This document shows positions 33,415 to 45,832 of a stretch of DNA of 64,000 bases, piece by piece. The position numbers and the translations under genes were made by a program. The stretch spans positions 124,001 through 188,000 of the forward strand of contig JABVXU010000052.1 in the NCBI GenBank assembly GCA_013365365.1, written 5' to 3'. The notes under the pieces are model-generated. The model did not search any database. It saw only the letters and a list, made by a program, of their open reading frames with translations, and was not told the DNA's origin. Position 1 is the first letter of the stretch, and every line of letters begins with the position of its first letter. This stretch comes from Cruorifilaria tuberocauda (lineage: Eukaryota > Nematoda > Chromadorea > Rhabditida > Onchocercidae).

Positions 33415-36400
33415 TTATCTATCCAACAGTACAACCCATTCACAGTGAAATGTTTGCGGGAACATGTCAACCGGCGTGATAGAAGTTAGCTTGAATGGTT
33501 CACCTTCGAATTTCCTGGATGTCGGCCGACAGAAATCAACCATATTTTTCATTGCTAAAGATGGACTACACGAGACAAAGACAATTTTTTTCAGCTGTGC
33601 AAGCTAAAATATTAAAAACTGAAAATCACTATCTTTATCATGGTGGGATTTCTTCAAGTTGCTTTAGGACTGTTTTCAGTATCCCTTTAGAATGTCGTAA
33701 TTTTGAATATCAGAAACTTCTAATAAATTAAATGAATAATTAAAATGAATATTTTAAAGCAAATTAATGATTAATGCTCCATTAACTGCAAGAAAAAAAT
33801 TTTTAAGGATAAAAAATAAAGACGAAAAATACATACCGCTCGACATCCAATAACTACCTTTTCGTGAACTCCAGCTCGTGGAGGATCTATTACTCCTATT
33901 ATATTTGCTGTTTTCAAATCAATCCATGATGGTACCAGTCGTTCTAAGTGAAAAAAAATGTCCTCGGCTTTGCCACATACAAACTTGTAGCTGAAAATTT
34001 GAATAGGTATCTATAATCATATAATTGCACTAAATATATATTAAGCATACATACGAATAACTTTTTCTTATCCCTATTTTTTCAGTTTCTTTATCTTCTC
34101 ATGACTTCACATGACAAAGCTCTTTTCCATTATTTTTTAAACTACGACAAAATTCATAAATCATTTTTTGAAATTAAAGTTCTTTTGGATACCTATTCGG
34201 TGGCAAATTATCATTGGCATTTATCGTTGCGTCGTCAATAGCTTCTGGAATAATTTCTATACCTACTAAAAATTTCCGATTAACGGTTTTCGCCAATTTC
34301 ATTAAACTAATTCCAATCGTTCCAGTACCACAGCAGATATCTAAGATCAAAGTTGCTTGCTCTTGCTCAACAGTTTTCGCCTAAAAATGTTTTCATAATT
34401 CTAATATGCTGCGCTTTTGAATAATATTTTTTCTTAAAGCAAAATATATGCAAGAATAACAAATCACAATGTTTGAACAAAGATAATATCAAAAATAGCG
34501 GTGACAAGAAGTAAAAATTATGAAAGATTGAAAAATTTTTTGTTTCAAATTATTGAAAAATCCATCACCTTTTCAAGCTTTCTCATCTTTATTTCCGGTT
34601 CATCGCCACCTTCATTTGCAGATTTTTCTAGATCTTTTTTAGAAAATACAGCAATTAACTCGGCATCGATCGCTTTTTGTTCAACTGTATTGTCTATTTT
34701 ATACAGGTTAAATTTTTCAGCAATAGTTTTATACAATACTACAGCACCAGCACTATTTGTTTGGAAAAATGATGAAGGTGAGACTCGAAACCGGGCATCC
34801 AAAATTGTTTCATAAATATAAGGAGTACCTGTTAAAATCAGAAATTAAAAAATTCACTTTTCATCAGAGTTTTTAAATTACCAGTGATTGAAACCCTGTT
34901 TACGTTGAGTTAATAGAAAAAAAGATGACGTTACTCCAGTTTAATTGCATTGAAAATTAAATATTTGATGAAGGCTCTATATTGACGCCTAAATTATGGA
35001 AAAACTATAACAACTATCGTCAAATTTTTTGTGCTCTAGAATTATTCTTTTCAAGGTTATGAAAGATTTACACAACGGTGACTGAGGACAAGTCCAAAAA
35101 CAAGCAGAGAATGGCTTATGAGTAAGGGCAATTTAATTTTTCCCAATTAATACTGAGATCCAAGTAAAAGAGAAATAAAACTGATAAATATTTTCAAAAA
35201 AAATCTTCGAAGCTTTTTCAAAGCTTTATTCCAAATTACACAAATTTTAAAATAATTCCTAAGAAAAAAATAAAAAGCAATATTTACAATAAACGAAGAA
35301 AAGAATAGCATACCTGCAACATGATCATAGGTAACCGGATCGCTAGCATTCGCCAACCGTTGCCAATACAGTGAAGTAATATGAAAAAGACTGTTTTCAT
35401 CATACAAATTGCTCAGCTTAAGAAATCGTTTTTGCACAATTTTTATCAAAGCTTTTTCGCGTTCTTTGTCTTCCATGGGAAATATGGTTACAATCATCAT
35501 TGTATCCAAACCAAATTCACGAATGGAAAGCATTTTCCATACGCCTTTCCGTTCAAATTCATTGAATGGCTGAAAAACAGTTTTTTAGGATAATTTATAT
35601 TTATAATTATAATAAGCTAATTTATTGTATATTAGAGGGTTTCAAAATCTGTTCCTGTTGTTTATTTGCATTCATTATCCAACCAATGATCTCAAACAAT
35701 TTTGAGAAAAAACCAACGATTTAATGTTAGAAAATCATGGCTTATACCTGGAATAACAATAATGAATGATTATACAATGAATGAATGATATAGTGAATGA
35801 TTTTTCTTATCAAAGGCTTACCGAGTGGCAATGATCTCTAAAATAATTATACCTACAAATGGTCAGAATGGTGTGATACTCTTTTGAGTCAGAAGTAACG
35901 AACGTTCATTGCTATAAAACTCACTAATTCACCACTTTCCACAACAAATTTTTCGAAGGCTCTGACAATTCTCTTCATATGGGCTGATATGTTATCACAC
36001 GTATCCACGGGTAATACAAAATGTTGATTAGCTACAAATCGACCGCCAACAAAACCAACACAAATATCACCATCGATATTACAACCAATCGTAAATTCAC
36101 ATTTATTTCGGTATTCAGTAATACGAGGTGAGGGACGAATCTGAAGTTATTGACGAAAATACTATATTAATTTCTATAAAAGAATAGAGCAATTTGATTA
36201 ATATTTGCAGAATCCTTAACTGTTCCAAGCCTTCAGTCACTGCATGCAAGAAGTTATAAGACAGTTAAGTTTGCTGAAACTTATTATTTCGTCAATACTG
36301 GAACATGAATCTCTAAAGAATTTATGATGCAATTCTAGGCATAAGATTTGAATGAAAAGAAAGGTAGATCTGGAAATCAGCAAATGGACTCACAGGTTCA

Positions 36401-37537
36401 ACCAACGATTCAATACCGATTTGTTTGGCACCATTTACATGAGCACAAATCATTTCTTTCAGAAAGTTCGTTGCAATTTGTTTCACATCTCTCATCTTAA
36501 TTTCAAGTTGCTCACTGTATGGTTTGTCAGCTAGTGGCGTTACGCGTTCGCGTGCTGTACGCTTTATTGTACTGTCGCCTAACGGTTTCTGTAAATTGAA
36601 AACTTATGGGAATTCGTCCTTAGCTATTAGTCAGATTTGTTTAATGCAGCATAATGCCATGATTACTTCGCCTGATAGTCTGTTGTTCACGTCATACCAT
36701 ATGAATATGTAAAGGACTGGTTTAAGTTTATACCCAACTTTGTAATCGGCAAAAAAGCTAGAGCTGCTGATTAAGCTATAATTTTGAGCTTTAAAAAAGA
36801 GCCCGTTCAAAAGTATAAATTTTCGTCTACTTACAATTTTCAATTGTTCCGATTGCGCAATTTTAGCTTGCAAAATTCGACCTTTCAATTTAAAACCATC
36901 GAAAATCTGAATTGCAGTAGCAGCTTCTTCCGGAGTCTGCAGCGAAAAGAATACTGTTATGCCCGTATGCCGAATGTTCTTTACAACGAACTTACTCAAC
37001 TGCCTCAAAATAAAGAAATGATTTCCGAAAATGCCACACAATACATCAAGTAAAACAATCATAGTATTACCTTTAGATAACTCTGTGGATTTTTATAAAT
37101 AACTTAGTCCTAACAATAACCTCCACACTCATAAAATAATGCAATCTTCCCGAGAGAGTTCGATAAAATTAGGAATGCGACGTACAATTTTGTAAGGCAA
37201 CTCATAAAATTCAACTAAAAAGTTCTTGCTTTGAAAGAAGCTCCTTGACTTGCTTATATTTCAGATAAGGTGGCATGTTTCGTATTTGTACACGTGAACT
37301 TGGTTTTTTGTCCATTCCGCCAATACTTGCAGCGCATTCTTCAGCCTCTAATTGGTCTTCTGCGGATTCGGTGAATTTGCTTGAAGATGGAACTGATTCT
37401 TCAACATCCACTGCTTCATCATTCTTTGAAATAGACTGTTCTTTCAATTCATCCTCGACTAACTTACTCACGGGATCTTTTCCAAACACTAATTCTCCAT
37501 GCATTAAACCTGAATTCATGTTGTTGCTCTCTAACAT
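33415..37537 (-). CDS. tRNA (uracil-5-)-methyltransferase, TRMT2A type
   Basis: SAM-dependent enzyme making 5-methyluridine at position 54 of cytosolic tRNA; homologous to TRMT2A and bacterial TrmA/RumA. It starts MLESNNMNSG at 37537. An N-terminal RRM begins SSRVQIRNMPPYLKYKQV (about 37290) and continues in the next exon (TPEEAATAIQIFDGFKLKG, about 36930). A middle domain follows (RITEYRNKCEFTIGCNIDGD, about 36110). Catalytic-domain motifs are PSSFFQTNSAG (about 34770), SAM-binding ILDICCGTGTIG (about 34340), IDPPRAG (about 33880), and the nucleophile Cys in FVSCSPSLAMKN, just upstream of the C-terminus PQTFHCEWVVLLDR. Between QTN and the SAM motif there is an extra charged segment of roughly 40 residues. 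About nine exons; some junctions were not fixed. Divergent from RMI1. Confidence 0.93.
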
Positions 37538-37555
37538 TCCATCAATTATCTCGAA

Positions 37556-37565
37556 CCTAAAATTA
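37556..37565 (-). promoter_or_regulatory. Probable trans-splice acceptor before TRMT2A
   Basis: On the minus strand a T-rich run ending TTTTAG places the first transcript base at 37556, 19 bases before the chosen start. Exons of the upstream frames that I tried joining here run into a TAA at once, which favours spliced-leader addition over a further coding exon. Two overlapping ATGs follow; only the second is open. Confidence 0.5.
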
Positions 37566-38515
37566 GAGGGTAAAAACGATCGTCATAATTCATTTATTGC
37601 ACATGCTAAAATATTCTTCAAATAGAAGAAAAAGACTATTTTCCGGAAAATTCGGAATCTTATTGAAAATAAGATTTCGTTACTATTAAAACTATATAGT
37701 TAATTAAAAGAAACCTAAATAAACTATAAATCTGCTCATCACGACAGTCTTACTCGATTTATTGGCCAGTTTACGTAAACTAATCACATTACAGTAAGCA
37801 GTAACACTAGTAAGCTGGAGAGATAAATCTGATACTTCAGGCGCACGAACTAAGCAACACGTTAAGACTCCAGAAGATATGATTACGAAGCAAAGGAAAA
37901 GAGAGAGGAAGAAAAAGAGCAGCAAATGAACGGAAAACTACAAGCGGCAGCATTACAATAAGGTTAATTAGATTAATGAACCAATAAGTAGAGTATACAG
38001 TGAATGATGAGGGATTAGTTTATAGGAGACCATAGGAAAAAGTGTAGTACTCTTGAGACAGAGAGATAGAGGAGAGATGCAGAGAGAGTGCTAAGTGAAG
38101 GAATAGTTACGTGGTAACGTGAAGAAGTGGAGGAGAGGAACATAGAAAGAATAATAACAATTTATCGGGTCGCTAGCACGTGGCACGAAAAAGTGTTGAA
38201 CGTGAGTTTCACATTTGAAATGGAACGCAAGTAAAGCTGCATCAGATTAAAGATTGAAGGTTATGAATACCTGATGAAGCTGATGAAAAACCGGTTAAGA
38301 GTACGTGAATTGATCAAGGATCAAATGTTAAGGATATCGAAATTTGATAGTCATGAAAATACAAAGGATAATTATTGATTAGTGAATTTTGAAATTCGGA
38401 GTGGGTGGAATTCCATTTGAGTGTTAATGACGTGACTGGAACATTGAGCGCAACAAGAACTTTATACATATAAATTCTTGAAAATATCGGTTAATTTAGA
38501 TAGCAGCGAATATCG
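37566..38515. promoter_or_regulatory. Shared divergent promoter region of TRMT2A and RMI1
   Basis: About 950 bp between two divergent starts. The + strand carries purine-rich segments (about 37890-37925 and 38040-38160, with many GAGA units). A possible acceptor, TAGATAGCAG, ends at 38506, nine bases before the RMI1 start. Minus-strand frame 37704-37925 is hydrophobic but unspliceable in frame, so it is not called. Confidence 0.45.
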
Positions 38516-41500
38516 ATGATAGATGAGAAAAAAGCTAGTGTTATTGATTTATTCTCAAAATTTCATGTGACACTGAAAGAGGCTTGGTTGAATGAAGTCC
38601 TGGAATATCTGCAGGTGGAAAAAGCTGACGCGGTATCATATCTCTGAAGTTCCTTTTTTTCAAAAAATCATTATGAAACTGTTGGAAATAAAATAAATCT
38701 TTCTAATCTTTTCTTGTGTTAGTTGGGCCGATTACTTTTATCTTGCCTATATTACTTCCATTTTATTTAAGCTAATACTATTTCTATTTTCCGGGTTTAT
38801 TTCACATCTTGACTTATTGCAGGTATCTTGGTTTTGCAACAATCTCGATTTTTGAATTCTACAAATTGATATTTTTCCGAATAACATTCATAAATTTTCG
38901 CCCATTTTATTCTCCTTATCTGCTCATTTACTTTATTGCAGGATATTCTGACAGTAACCCAACTCGTATATGAACAATGGCTTTTTTCGGAGTTATCGAA
39001 TAGTACACGACCAAAAATACGTCTGCCACCATTCGAAAAGAGAGTATCTCTGGATAGTGATGTTGTTGTTCAAGTAAGACTATGTTAATGCTTTAATAAA
39101 AATCTAGGTTTCAATTATTTCAATTAAAATCGAATTCGTCTCTAATTATAATTTTAAATCTCGAAATTTAGATTTGCTTATCTGAACGTTTTATGATCCG
39201 ATATTCTTATTTGATGAGCACAATCCTGTTTAAGATAAATTGGTTGGTTGATATACATACCTCAATGTATTCGAAATTAAACCAATATGTTGGGCATAAC
39301 ATGAATCACAGTTCTTTCCAGTGGGAGCTAAATGACGAAACTGAGGTAGTTTGAGGTTTTCGTGCATGAATTTCTAGAAGTTCTGGCGAACAAATTATTC
39401 ATTTTTGAGATTTTTTAATCTGGACTGATTTAGTTGAATTTGTGTTCGTATTTTAACGATTTCTCTTTGTTTTTTTGGAAGCGCGATGTGAGCAATGGGC
39501 ATAATCTTCTTGTTCTTTTTTTTTCACTACAGAAAATTTTCTTCAGAGCATGGAATTTATCTAGTAAGAATTTGTACGTTGTTACCTTCCCTTCAAACTG
39601 TCTCATGCAATATAAAATGTTGGTCTAATTTTTATCAGAAAAAAACTTGTAGTTTTTTCTATTTTGATCAAATCCCTGTCATATCAACGTGCCTTTACAT
39701 AGCAGTAAGAAAAAAAAATTTTCATGTCATGATTATTATACGCATCACATTAGATGGTAAGTTATATATAGAATTATAGATTGAAACGAAGTTTTAATTT
39801 TAATTATTCAAGTTTTTTTGGGTAGTTTTATGCGTTTTCCACAATTCATTTACTGTCTAATTTATAAATATTCTGATTATAAGGTTTTAGTGCCCTTATT
39901 TGAAGGATTTGGGTTCAGCAAATCGAATGTATTTAATGGAAGTAACGGACGGCCAAAGGAAATTGCGCGCTATAGAATACCAGAAAATTGATGAATTAAA
40001 CGGAAAATTGTCACATGGAACAAAGGTTTAATTTGTATTATTGAGGTCTTTTATTGATTTTCCAACCAATCTGATACTTTTCATTAATCAATCTTTTTTT
40101 CCAGTAATTTTCAACGCAATCCTGCGATCGTGACTTTCTTTATTGAAAAAACTAATATAGATTTAATCTTTTTCTGCGTTCATATCGCACTTTCAACAGT
40201 TACTTTATGGATCATGACCTTGTTTTGAAGTACTTGTTTTCAAGCTCCTAATCTACCGCGGCACGATTTGTCGTCGTAACGTGCTGTTGTTAGCACCGAA
40301 TAATGTAATGATACTAGGTGGCGAGAGCGAAATGTATCAGCAGAATGCGCCGGCTCTCATTGTCGCACGACGATTAGGAATTGACGAAAAGAAGTTGGAA
40401 TTGATGAAATGGTAATCTTCTTTGCAATTCAGGAGCAACAAAAATGTGATATTATTATATATTGTTGTAAATATTATAAAATTCGAAGAAATGTATTTCA
40501 AAAATATTCTTTTCGGAGTTTTTAAAATCTATCCCTATTTATATATTGATGTGTTTTAAATAGTAACAGGCTTCTTTCTATTATTCAAGATATTGCTGAC
40601 TTGAACTTGTGGAACTCCTCAACTGAGAAAGTTCTTCTCCATGATCATTGGCATTAAGTATTAAAATGCATTAAAAATGTCTTTTTTAACAGTTAACTAC
40701 ACCGCACTGAATATTAGATTCGATGTTATATAATACTGTCAAGGATATTTAATTGAGAAATTCTTTCAGTGAGAGAAGCGAAGAATTTGGAACTTCAGTG
40801 AATACAATGAAAGGAATAGAAATGGAAAGAGAGGAAAGGGTTAGTATTACTATTTCAGATTTATTAATTTTAAAATTTAAATTCATATGTAATAATTGAT
40901 ATTTTATTTGCAGGACCAAAGTATAAAGCCATCAATTCTTGTGCGTAATAATGTTAAAACCAGCTTAGGTGAACAACAAAATAAAAATACGCATATCAAC
41001 AAAACAGTAAAAGAAGCGAATATTAGAGGGAAAAAACAGTTTGTTTTTACAATAAATTTATTTAAAAATTTTAAAAATTACACTTCGAATCGAAGATGCT
41101 TAATTTCAAACGTTTCAGGAAGAGACCTGTTTTGTCGCGCACTATAACATCTTATTTTCAACCTCAACACAAGATTCCCACTTCTCAATTAAGTTCAAAA
41201 GCTTCAGTGAAGTCTCAGATATCATTAGCCAGTCAAGAGATTAAAGGAAAACCTAAACCGGGATATTTACCACAGGATCAACTACAAAAACGAAGAAGAG
41301 AAATGGAGTCTTCACCAGTATTACTTCCTACTGTTGATTCGAAGCAACAATCACAGCATCCGACTGTTTTTCCGCAAGAATCAAACGAATTATCAGCAGA
41401 ACAATCAGGTCCGTCTGCAGTGCTATCACGGGTGCTCTGCACACAGAAGAAAACGAAAGACTCGGAAATGCAAACTGAATTACAGGAAATAACTACGCTT

Positions 41501-44500
41501 CAGTGTCAATCACAGAAAGTTCAAAATTTCTGCGATTCTTGTTTCAAAATGCAATCAGGAAAAACTTCACTTTCAACGAGATTATGGACAGAAAATCTTG
41601 AAGCAGTTCAGTTAGAAATAGTTAAAGGCAATAGTCCTCCTGCTCCAAAAATTAATGCTATGCACAATACTGTTATACTTAGTGGCGAAAGTGAACGAAA
41701 AGAAGCTACAGCAAAACCATTGATTCCTATTCGATTTGTAAACTTAAAACGAAATTCCACAAATTTAAATTTGCACTCAGCTATCATTTCCTCATCAAAT
41801 ATTCAGGAACAGACCATTTGGAATGCTAATAAGCGGTATTTATCGTTTCTTGTTTTAAATCATTCCAATGCGCAGAAAAAATAAATAGTGACAATGCTCT
41901 TCTTCCTGCGACTTTATATTATATCTTTACTTTTTTTGGTTGATCTTTCGTTCTTTCTTCTACAGTTTTAGCGGGATTTTATGTTTTTAAGTCACTGGAC
42001 TCATCAGTTAATTATTTCTTCGTTAATTCCTTAATTACGGAAATGAATCATTAAAAAAGAACAATTTGCTGTTACAGAATTTTTTATAAAAATATATTTA
42101 TTGGCAGGCGGCACACAACTAGCGAGAACAGTAAACAGTTTTTGGCAAATGAATTTCGTGTGTCTCCTTTAAAAGTAACCTTTTTGAAAGGATAAAAAAA
42201 GTATTTAATAATAGCAAATGAAGAGACATATATGCAAGTATTATTTTTATATATGGAAAATTGAACGAGCAGAAAGTGTTACTAAGATAAATTTAAGCAT
42301 TTCAACCGCAAGGAATTTCGGCTGGAAATGCTAGTAAAGTGAACATTTTATTAGATGAAATGAGTTGGATGCTATAATGATTGTATTTGTAACAGATGTA
42401 TACTAATTAATTGGCAAACTTTAAGGTGGGAATGCAAACAAATGATGATAGCGATGCTTCATCGGCAGATTCTTCTTCAATACACAGACCAGCAAGTCCA
42501 CCACCAAATACTCCAATAAGTAAAGCGCTCTCCGATTTGCATGAAGAACGGGCTGCTAAAAGCAAGTGCTTTGAAATCATCCATCATGGCTAGTTTCCAC
42601 ATCTGAGTGACTCCGTGGCGCAACGGTAGCGCGTCTGACTCCAGATCAGAAGGTTGCGTGTTCAAATCACGTCGGGGTCATACCATTGCTTTACAAAATT
42701 TTTTATCCATTCTATTCACAAATTTATTGAGCGTACTGCTCAGAAAGAACCAATTTGCTACTTATAGCGCCTTTGAGTCTTTAATCATTAAGAAAGAATG
42801 TCTGAAATATACAAGTTTATTGGAACTTATATATTTCCGGAAATGCAAATTGTTTTAGACTTTTTTATAATGACCCAGTTTTCTATTACAGTCCCCTGTT
42901 ACCTATGGCAGTTTTGAAGCGAATGGATAAAAAAAGTTTTTGTTTTATACATATGTCATTAGAAGCCTGGAAAAAAAAGGAATCTTATTTCAATTACTTT
43001 TGGTAGTTAAACTACCCTACACTTTTATTATATGATGTAAGATGTAACGAACGATCCGAAATTTTTGACTGTTTATTTTTATCTTCCTACAAACATCTGA
43101 AAATTGCAGCAAAAATTCAATGGTAAAGTTAGTGGTACTCGTATTTTATGTAAAATAAGAAAATATACAAAAGAAGTTATTTTGAGCTAGAACTATCAAT
43201 GATGTTTATATAATCTTTCAAGTTTTTATTGAACCTGAACAGTTGCAATTTTTCCAGTTTTCATGAATGAAGTAATCTAAATCCATATTTTTATTTGATA
43301 TTTTAAATCATTATCCCCATTGTGTTCTTGGCCTGTTTTTTTTTATATTTAATTTCAGTACCAGATATTCCTTTTCAACCAGATATGGCACCGTCTCGTT
43401 CAGATATATCAGTTCTTACATCTGAACGAAGTCTTAGTAGGCCGCCAATTATCAACCTTCAGCGTGATCCAGTAACATATCTGTTTTCCTCTTTAGTTAT
43501 ATATCTTAGGAGAAAGTTTATACAAGATATTATATTTTGAATGCTTCTAACAAGGCAACAAAAAAATCGACATGAATCAAACCTTTGTCTTTGTAGTTCT
43601 GCAGAAAATCTGTCAACGGGAATTTAGAAGCAGCAGTTATGATCTTTGCCTAATGATCCATTTACCATCAATTGAAGTAAATTATGGAGATTTTGATATT
43701 ATATTTTTTTATTTTGATTCTAACTGGTAATATTTCCAGATTCAGTCTCACGCTTCTCAAAACTCGTCAACAAATTGGGAACTCCAAGAAGTTACAGAAA
43801 AATCCACGTATCGCAATACTTTTCTTAAAAATCATGCGACAACATTAGTTTTGCCTGATGCAACGCTCCAGATAGTTCCACATGTAAATATCGTAGAGCG
43901 TTATCGTGCCTTGAATATTGTATCAATAAGAGAAGCTTGTCATCAACGACGGTATTGCCTGATCTCACATCGTAAACGAGTGCAGGTATTTTGTGGTATT
44001 TGCCTAATTAGTTTTTGATCCAGTATAGTTTCAACAAGATAAATATTCCTTAATATCAAAGCATTGTCAGGAACATCTCGTGTTTGGTAAAGAATTAGAT
44101 AAAATCTTCTCATCTGATATTTCTTATCAAATTTGCCATGCCAAGTTGACAAACTGGGTTTGAATGTATTGAATACGCTAAATGAGGTCATTCAATCAAT
44201 ATATATTTTAAGTTTTTCGAAACTTTGCTTATTTCTTTCATAAATTTAATTTTATCATTTCTTGATAATGAACAGATTTATTATTAATTTCAAAATGTTT
44301 CATTTCAAGCCTATTTTTTGTAAATTGCATGCTGGATTGCAATTTATTGGACAAAGCTGGACAGCAGCATTACGTATCGCTGACGAAACTTGCGAAGCGC
44401 TTGACTGCTTGGTGGATAATGGTGCGATAAGTAAATTGATAAGTTTCACACCGCAGGAGGCACAGGTTTGCCTTTCTATAAAATTGTGAATAGGAAAGTT

Positions 44501-45807
44501 TGTGAATATTATATGTAAGTTCGTGAATATTAGAAGTTCGTACTAAAAACCGTGAAGTAGCTGAGATAAGGAAATAGATAGTAACCCCAAATGAATCAAG
44601 TCAATATCAAATATGCTTGAGCCAAACTGTTTAAATTATGTGGAAAGAGTACTCAGTTAAAGAAATACTTTACAAAATCATAAAAATTTCAGCTCTTCAA
44701 ATGTTTCATTTTATTTCAAAAAAAATTTATTTAAAAAATAAAGGGCAGCGGATAGAAGAATGGATAATATAATTTTGCGTGGACTAGTGAAAGATAATAG
44801 TTAGTCTTTGACCAATAATCTGTTAAATCTTTCTTAGTTCTTGGACGACAAAACTATTAAAGGAATCACTCAACATTCATGCATCCTCTTACTCACCTGC
44901 ATTTGACTATGAGAATCTTCCGCTTTTTGCTCTAGATTTTTGGCTTTGTAAAGTATTGTCGTCTGGAACTTTTTGGGACACGTAATCATGTACTCATTGT
45001 CTCATAAACATTGTAATTAAATTCCACTGTGAAAGCTAGTGATTTTATTAAAAAATTCCGACCTTTCAATGTGTGGATTTTTGAACAACGAGACTTCTCC
45101 GAGATTCATTTGAAATTTAAAGCCTAAATTAAAACAACTCATTTGGGAAACTTAAATGATTTAAAAAGTGGATAAAATACGGACATACAAAAATCCACGC
45201 AAGATCTAGAAAAGCATTACATATTAAATTAAGCGCATCGGATGAATAATCTCTAGCAATTGAGTGATAAAGCCAATTTGTCTAATTTAAAGTAAAATTT
45301 TAAATATTTGAATCATTAGGAACGTGGCTTAGAGGAAGGAATTTATGACAAATGTTAGTATTGTCAAAGGAATCTCTTTAATTTCTGTTTAGTTTGCTTA
45401 TTATATCTTTTCGCTGAGGAAAGTACTCAATAATCCTTCTTCTGTACCGATTGACGTCTGTCGTACCATGTCTAATTTAAAATATAACTTGCAAATACCT
45501 AGTGCCAAAAATCGATTGGAGCCCTAATAATAAGGCAATTAGTGGAAAAATAAGTCCGATTAAAATGCATGCGGCTAAATGATTGTTTTTTACAAGTTCC
45601 TTTTGTAAAACTTCATTCTCATTTTAGCAGGCTACAGCGAGCAATGATCGCGTTCGCGTAGCGTACTATAAAGGGCGTGCTCAAGCGATGGTTGAGACAT
45701 TCAAACGGTTGGATCTGGTGCTAACAATCGAATTCTCATCATCATTAGATGTTCTTCCACTCGTCGTCGATATCACCAATCTTTCAACCGCACTTGGCTT
45801 ATGCTAA
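38516..45807 (+). CDS. rmh-1: RMI1, RecQ-mediated genome instability protein 1
   Basis: Scaffold of the BLM-TOP3A-RMI complex that dissolves double Holliday junctions in the nucleus. Phase-consistent exons are 38516-38632, 38942-39073, 39891-40025, 40245-40411, 40770-40839, 40914-41038, 41119-about 41737, about 42426-42519, 43359 onward, 43740-43985, 44310-44465 and about 45628-45807. The N-terminal helical region (AWLNEVLEYLQ; LVYEQWLFSEL) and first OB fold (MYLMEVTDGQRKLRAIEYQ; LLIYRGTICRRNVLLLAPN, then VMILGGE) match RMI1 well. A Ser/Gln-rich linker follows. The C-terminal part (QSWTAALRIADETCEALDC, then ISKLISFTPQEAQ; FKRLDLVLTIEFSSSLDV) resembles the second OB fold that binds RMI2. The end of the exon starting 43359, and the 41.7-42.4 kb join, are uncertain. 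If the 41119 exon is unspliced it stops at 41884 and the C-terminal part would be a separate gene. I favour one gene. Confidence 0.8.
42609..42680 (+). tRNA. tRNA-Trp (anticodon CCA)
   Basis: 72 bases fold as a canonical tRNA. The acceptor stem GACTCCG pairs with CGGGGTC (one T-G wobble), with discriminator A. The D-arm begins with box A (TGGCGCAACGG). The anticodon stem CTGA/TCAG encloses loop CTCCAGA with anticodon CCA. The T-arm contains GTGTTCAAATCAC (box B). It has no intron. A T6 run about 20 bases downstream can end RNA polymerase III transcription. It lies on the same strand within an RMI1 intron (42520-43358). Confidence 0.95.
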
Positions 45808-45832
45808 TTATTCATTTATGCTAATTATTCAT
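45799..45832 (+). repeat. 17-bp tandem duplication spanning the RMI1 stop codon
   Basis: The 17 bases at 45799-45815 are repeated exactly at 45816-45832. The first copy contains the RMI1 stop codon (TAA at 45805-45807); the second lies wholly in the 3' untranslated region. Confidence 0.9.

Noticed and set aside
37704..37925. Hydrophobic minus-strand open frame upstream of TRMT2A, a possible membrane-anchored N-terminal exon
   Set aside because: The donor joins tried (37745 region and 37716 region) read into TAA on joining the TRMT2A exon. The upstream AG looks like a trans-splice site.
40896..41147. Read-through frame ending SNVSGRDLFCRAL in RMI1
   Set aside because: It is intron sequence: splicing 41038 to 41119 restores the long 41119-41884 frame, whereas read-through stops at once.
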